Source: a virus
Length of the DNA stretch: 31,365 nucleotides
Virus record (IMG/VR): IMGVR_UViG_3300030060_004475
Location: 1-31,365 of that record
Direction: 5' to 3' (one strand)
The notes under the pieces were generated by a model that was given only the letters and a program-made list of their open reading frames with translations, was not told the DNA's origin and did not search any database. A program made the translations under genes and the position numbers. This document shows, piece after piece, positions 29,363-31,365 of this stretch. How positions within the stretch are numbered: the first letter of the stretch is position 1; every line of letters begins with the position of its first letter.

Positions 29363-31128
29363 AAATATTAGCAAAAACCAACAAGGCTGTTAGAGAAATA
29401 GATGATCTCAAAAAGGAAATATCAAGACTAAATAAAGAAGTTGCTGATGGCAATGAAGCTATAAAAAAAGGTTTTGATAAAGTTGAAAAATCAGCTTCTA
29501 AAACAGCTAAGGGTTTAAATAAAATTGGCACTGCACTCAAAAGGGTGGGCATCGGTTTATTGATTGCGGCTTTTGCACAGCTTCAGGAAGTTTTTAGTGG
29601 CAATCAAAAAGTAGTTGACGGATTTAGAACAGTTGTAGGTACTTTGAGAATTGCTTTTAGTGATCTTTTTAAATTTCTTGATAGCAATGTTGGAACTGTT
29701 GTAGAATATTTCAAAAGTGTTTTTGATGATCCTGTACAATCAATCAAGGATTTAGGTGTGGCAATCAAGGATAATTTAGTTGAAAGAGTTCAAAGCGCAG
29801 TCAAAGTTGTGGGTTTTTTAGGTGAATCACTTTCAAAAGTTTTTAAAGGTGATTTTGAGGGAGCATTTGAATCTGCAAAAAATGCAGGAAAAGAATTGGT
29901 TGATGTTTACACAGGCGTTGATAATTCATTTGAAAAAGTTGTTGTAACAACTGCAAATTATACGAAGTCAATCATTGAGCAATCAAAAGCAACAGTTGAT
30001 CTGAACAATCAAAGAATATTAGCACAAGCAACCAATGAAAAATTATTGCAACAGTTTGATGAAGAAGCAGAAGTACAAAGAAAAATAAGAGACGATGTAA
30101 GACTTTCAATAAATGAAAGAATTGCAGCAAATGATGCATTGGGTGAAATCCTAAAAAAGCAAGAGGTTGAAATGCTAAAAAATGCTCAGATGTCTATTGA
30201 TGCAGCAAAGCAAGAACTCTTATTAGATCAAAATAGCATTGAAGCTAAGGAAAAATTAATATTAGCAGAAAAAGATTTAGCTGATGTAAAAGCAACTGTG
30301 CGAGGATTTGAAGCAGAACAACAAACAAATGAGGCTGCTTTACAACAAGAACGTATTGATCTAGAATTTAGCAAAAGAGAAAATCAAGCAGAAACGTTTG
30401 CACAAAAAGCATTATTTGATGCAGAGCAAATTGAAAATGAAGGAAAAAGATTACAAAAAATTAAACAAGTAAATGAAGAAATATTTAATAGTGAATTAAA
30501 ACTTCTACAAGATAAAGCAGCACTTTATAAACAAGATACACAACAGTTTCAAGATGCTCAAAATCAAATAGCAACATTACAAGCAGAATTTTATATTCAA
30601 AAGAAAGAAGATGATAAAGCGATATCTGAATTTGAAACAAAATTAGCTGAGGATGTGCAAATGGCAAAATTGCAAATTGCTGCACAAAGTTTTGCCTTAA
30701 TAGGTCAAATAGCAAAGAAAGGAAGTAAAATTGCAAAAGCAGCAGCATTAGGTCAAGCAACAGTTGAAGGTGTGACTGCAACAATATCAGCGTATAAAAC
30801 AGCTGCAGCATCTCCAATTACAACAGTTTTCCCTGCATATCCATTTATTCAAGCTGGGTTGGCAGCAGGTTTTGCTGCGGTAAATGTCGCAAAAATAGCG
30901 CAACAAGATATGGAAAATCCCTCACCTAGTTTGGGTGGTGGTGGCGGATCTTCAGGTGGCGCACAAGCCCCTGCATTTAATGTTGTAGGAGCATCACCAG
31001 AGAATCAATTAGCAGAAGTGATTGGTGAACAGGAACAGAAACCAGTTAAAGCGTTTGTGGTTTCAAATGAAATATCAAACCAACAAGAATTAGATAGAAA
31101 CATAACAGAAGAAGCAAGTATAGGATGA
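29344..31128 (+). CDS. Tape measure protein
   Basis: 594 residues. N-terminal coiled coil (EIDDLKKEISRLNKEVADGN), hydrophobic segment at about 70-85 (RVGIGLLIAAFAQL), a long helical middle with repeated Gln/Glu/Lys heptads (250-430), then hydrophobic Ala-rich helices (about 445-520; GLAAGFAAVNVAKI) and a Gly/Ser-rich tail (GGGGGSSGG). This is the usual tape-measure layout. By the known relation of about 0.15 nm per residue, tail length would be near 90 nm. The stop overlaps the protease ATG (ATGA), so tail and head genes form one continuous transcript across the join. It is downstream of the tail-tip genes, unlike lambda. Confidence 0.75.
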   Translation: MERRTIEILAKTNKAVREIDDLKKEISRLNKEVADGNEAIKKGFDKVEKSASKTAKGLNKIGTALKRVGIGLLIAAFAQLQEVFSGNQKVVDGFRTVVGTLRIAFSDLFKFLDSNVGTVVEYFKSVFDDPVQSIKDLGVAIKDNLVERVQSAVKVVGFLGESLSKVFKGDFEGAFESAKNAGKELVDVYTGVDNSFEKVVVTTANYTKSIIEQSKATVDLNNQRILAQATNEKLLQQFDEEAEVQRKIRDDVRLSINERIAANDALGEILKKQEVEMLKNAQMSIDAAKQELLLDQNSIEAKEKLILAEKDLADVKATVRGFEAEQQTNEAALQQERIDLEFSKRENQAETFAQKALFDAEQIENEGKRLQKIKQVNEEIFNSELKLLQDKAALYKQDTQQFQDAQNQIATLQAEFYIQKKEDDKAISEFETKLAEDVQMAKLQIAAQSFALIGQIAKKGSKIAKAAALGQATVEGVTATISAYKTAAASPITTVFPAYPFIQAGLAAGFAAVNVAKIAQQDMENPSPSLGGGGGSSGGAQAPAFNVVGASPENQLAEVIGEQEQKPVKAFVVSNEISNQQELDRNITEEASIG

Positions 31129-31365
31129 AAATAGTAGAGTTAATTTTAGATGATGGAGACAATGTGGGTGTAGATGCTATTAGCATTGTTGAGAATCCTG
31201 CAATTGAAGAGGATTTTATTGCGTTAAAATCTCAAGAAGTGAAATTTGCAGAAGTAGATAAAGACAAAAAAATATTGGTGGGCGCACTTCTGACACCTAA
31301 TAAGCCTATATATAGAAAACAAGAGGATAACGAATATTATATTTACTTCTCACGAGAAACTGTTA
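31125..31365 (+). CDS. Capsid maturation protease (XkdF-like), 5' part; continues at position 1
   Basis: ATG at 31125 overlaps the tape-measure stop (ATGA) and opens a frame that leaves the window without a stop. Its residues 38 onward (EVKFAEVDKDKK) are the same as those encoded from base 1, so this is the N-terminus of the gene that continues at 1-1350. The first 37 residues include the VDAISIVENPAIEEDF stretch typical of the N-terminus of XkdF-type phage proteases. The joined product is about 486 residues. The true start is therefore here, not the GTG at base 4. Confidence in the joining is high because the frame, the residues and the 130-base overlap all agree. Confidence 0.9.
   Translation, partial: MKIVELILDDGDNVGVDAISIVENPAIEEDFIALKSQEVKFAEVDKDKKILVGALLTPNKPIYRKQEDNEYYIYFSRETV
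31236..31365 (+). repeat. Terminal direct repeat, right copy (circular overlap)
   Basis: Right copy of the 130-base overlap with the window start. All five differences are synonymous in the protease frame: TAC/TAT, GAC/GAT, TAC/TAT, and AGG/CGA, which accounts for two of them. Removing one copy gives a unit of about 31,235 bp. Confidence 0.9.

Noticed and set aside
1-31365. Search for integrase, repressor, tRNA, reverse transcriptase (diversity-generating element) and transposase
   Set aside because: No motif for any of these was seen in the translated frames; no variable/template repeat pair noticed.

Overview
The window is an essentially complete genome of a small tailed double-stranded DNA phage, most likely a long-tailed (sipho-type) phage of a Bacteroidota host, probably a marine or other aquatic Flavobacteriia. 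Evidence: every supported gene is on the + strand and tightly packed; terminase, portal, capsid protease, capsid, tape measure and lysis genes are all present; the sequence is strongly A+T rich; starts are preceded by A-rich stretches rather than Shine-Dalgarno sequences; host-like promoters carry the Bacteroidota -7 element TAnnTTTG. No tRNA, CRISPR array, integrase or repressor was seen. The last 130 bases repeat the first 130 with five differences, and one gene reads in frame across the join, so the map is circular or circularly permuted, about 31,235 bp.

Layout. (1) 31125-end joined to 1-4145: capsid protease, a small Cys-rich protein, scaffold-like protein, decoration-like protein, major capsid protein, putative tail tube. 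(2) 4224-7225: portal with an extra C-terminal region, connector and small proteins. (3) 7235-9392: tail fibre genes. (4) 9392-11108: lysis cassette with several small membrane proteins, an M15 peptidase endolysin, a 3-TM holin, a 25-residue CDGSH-like miniprotein and a very basic small protein. (5) 11109-20085: an A+T-rich spacer, then replication, recombination and DNA modification: NinG, OB-like protein, RecA/DnaB-type ATPase, phage sigma factor, PD-(D/E)XK-like proteins, RecE-like exonuclease, DnaA-domain-IV-like protein, ParB-like protein, an adenine-type and a C5-cytosine methyltransferase. (6) 20118-21609: terminase. (7) 21710-31128: a small early-type gene, tail assembly chaperone with a probable -1 frameshift, tail completion, tail tip proteins and tape measure.

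How it may work together. Four module-leading genes (scaffold, portal operon, small terminase, tail chaperone) each have ACGTTAT exactly 13 nt before their ATG; two of these sites follow strong intrinsic terminators. Early or replication genes instead have TAnnTTTG-type elements. Since the phage encodes its own ECF-like sigma factor (14119-14601), the simplest model is a late regulon of near-leaderless transcripts read by that sigma factor. This is inference. Other notable points are the T9 slippery run in the chaperone, the miniature CDGSH protein in the lysis cassette, the multidomain protease and portal, and the entirely synonymous variation between the two copies of the terminal overlap.
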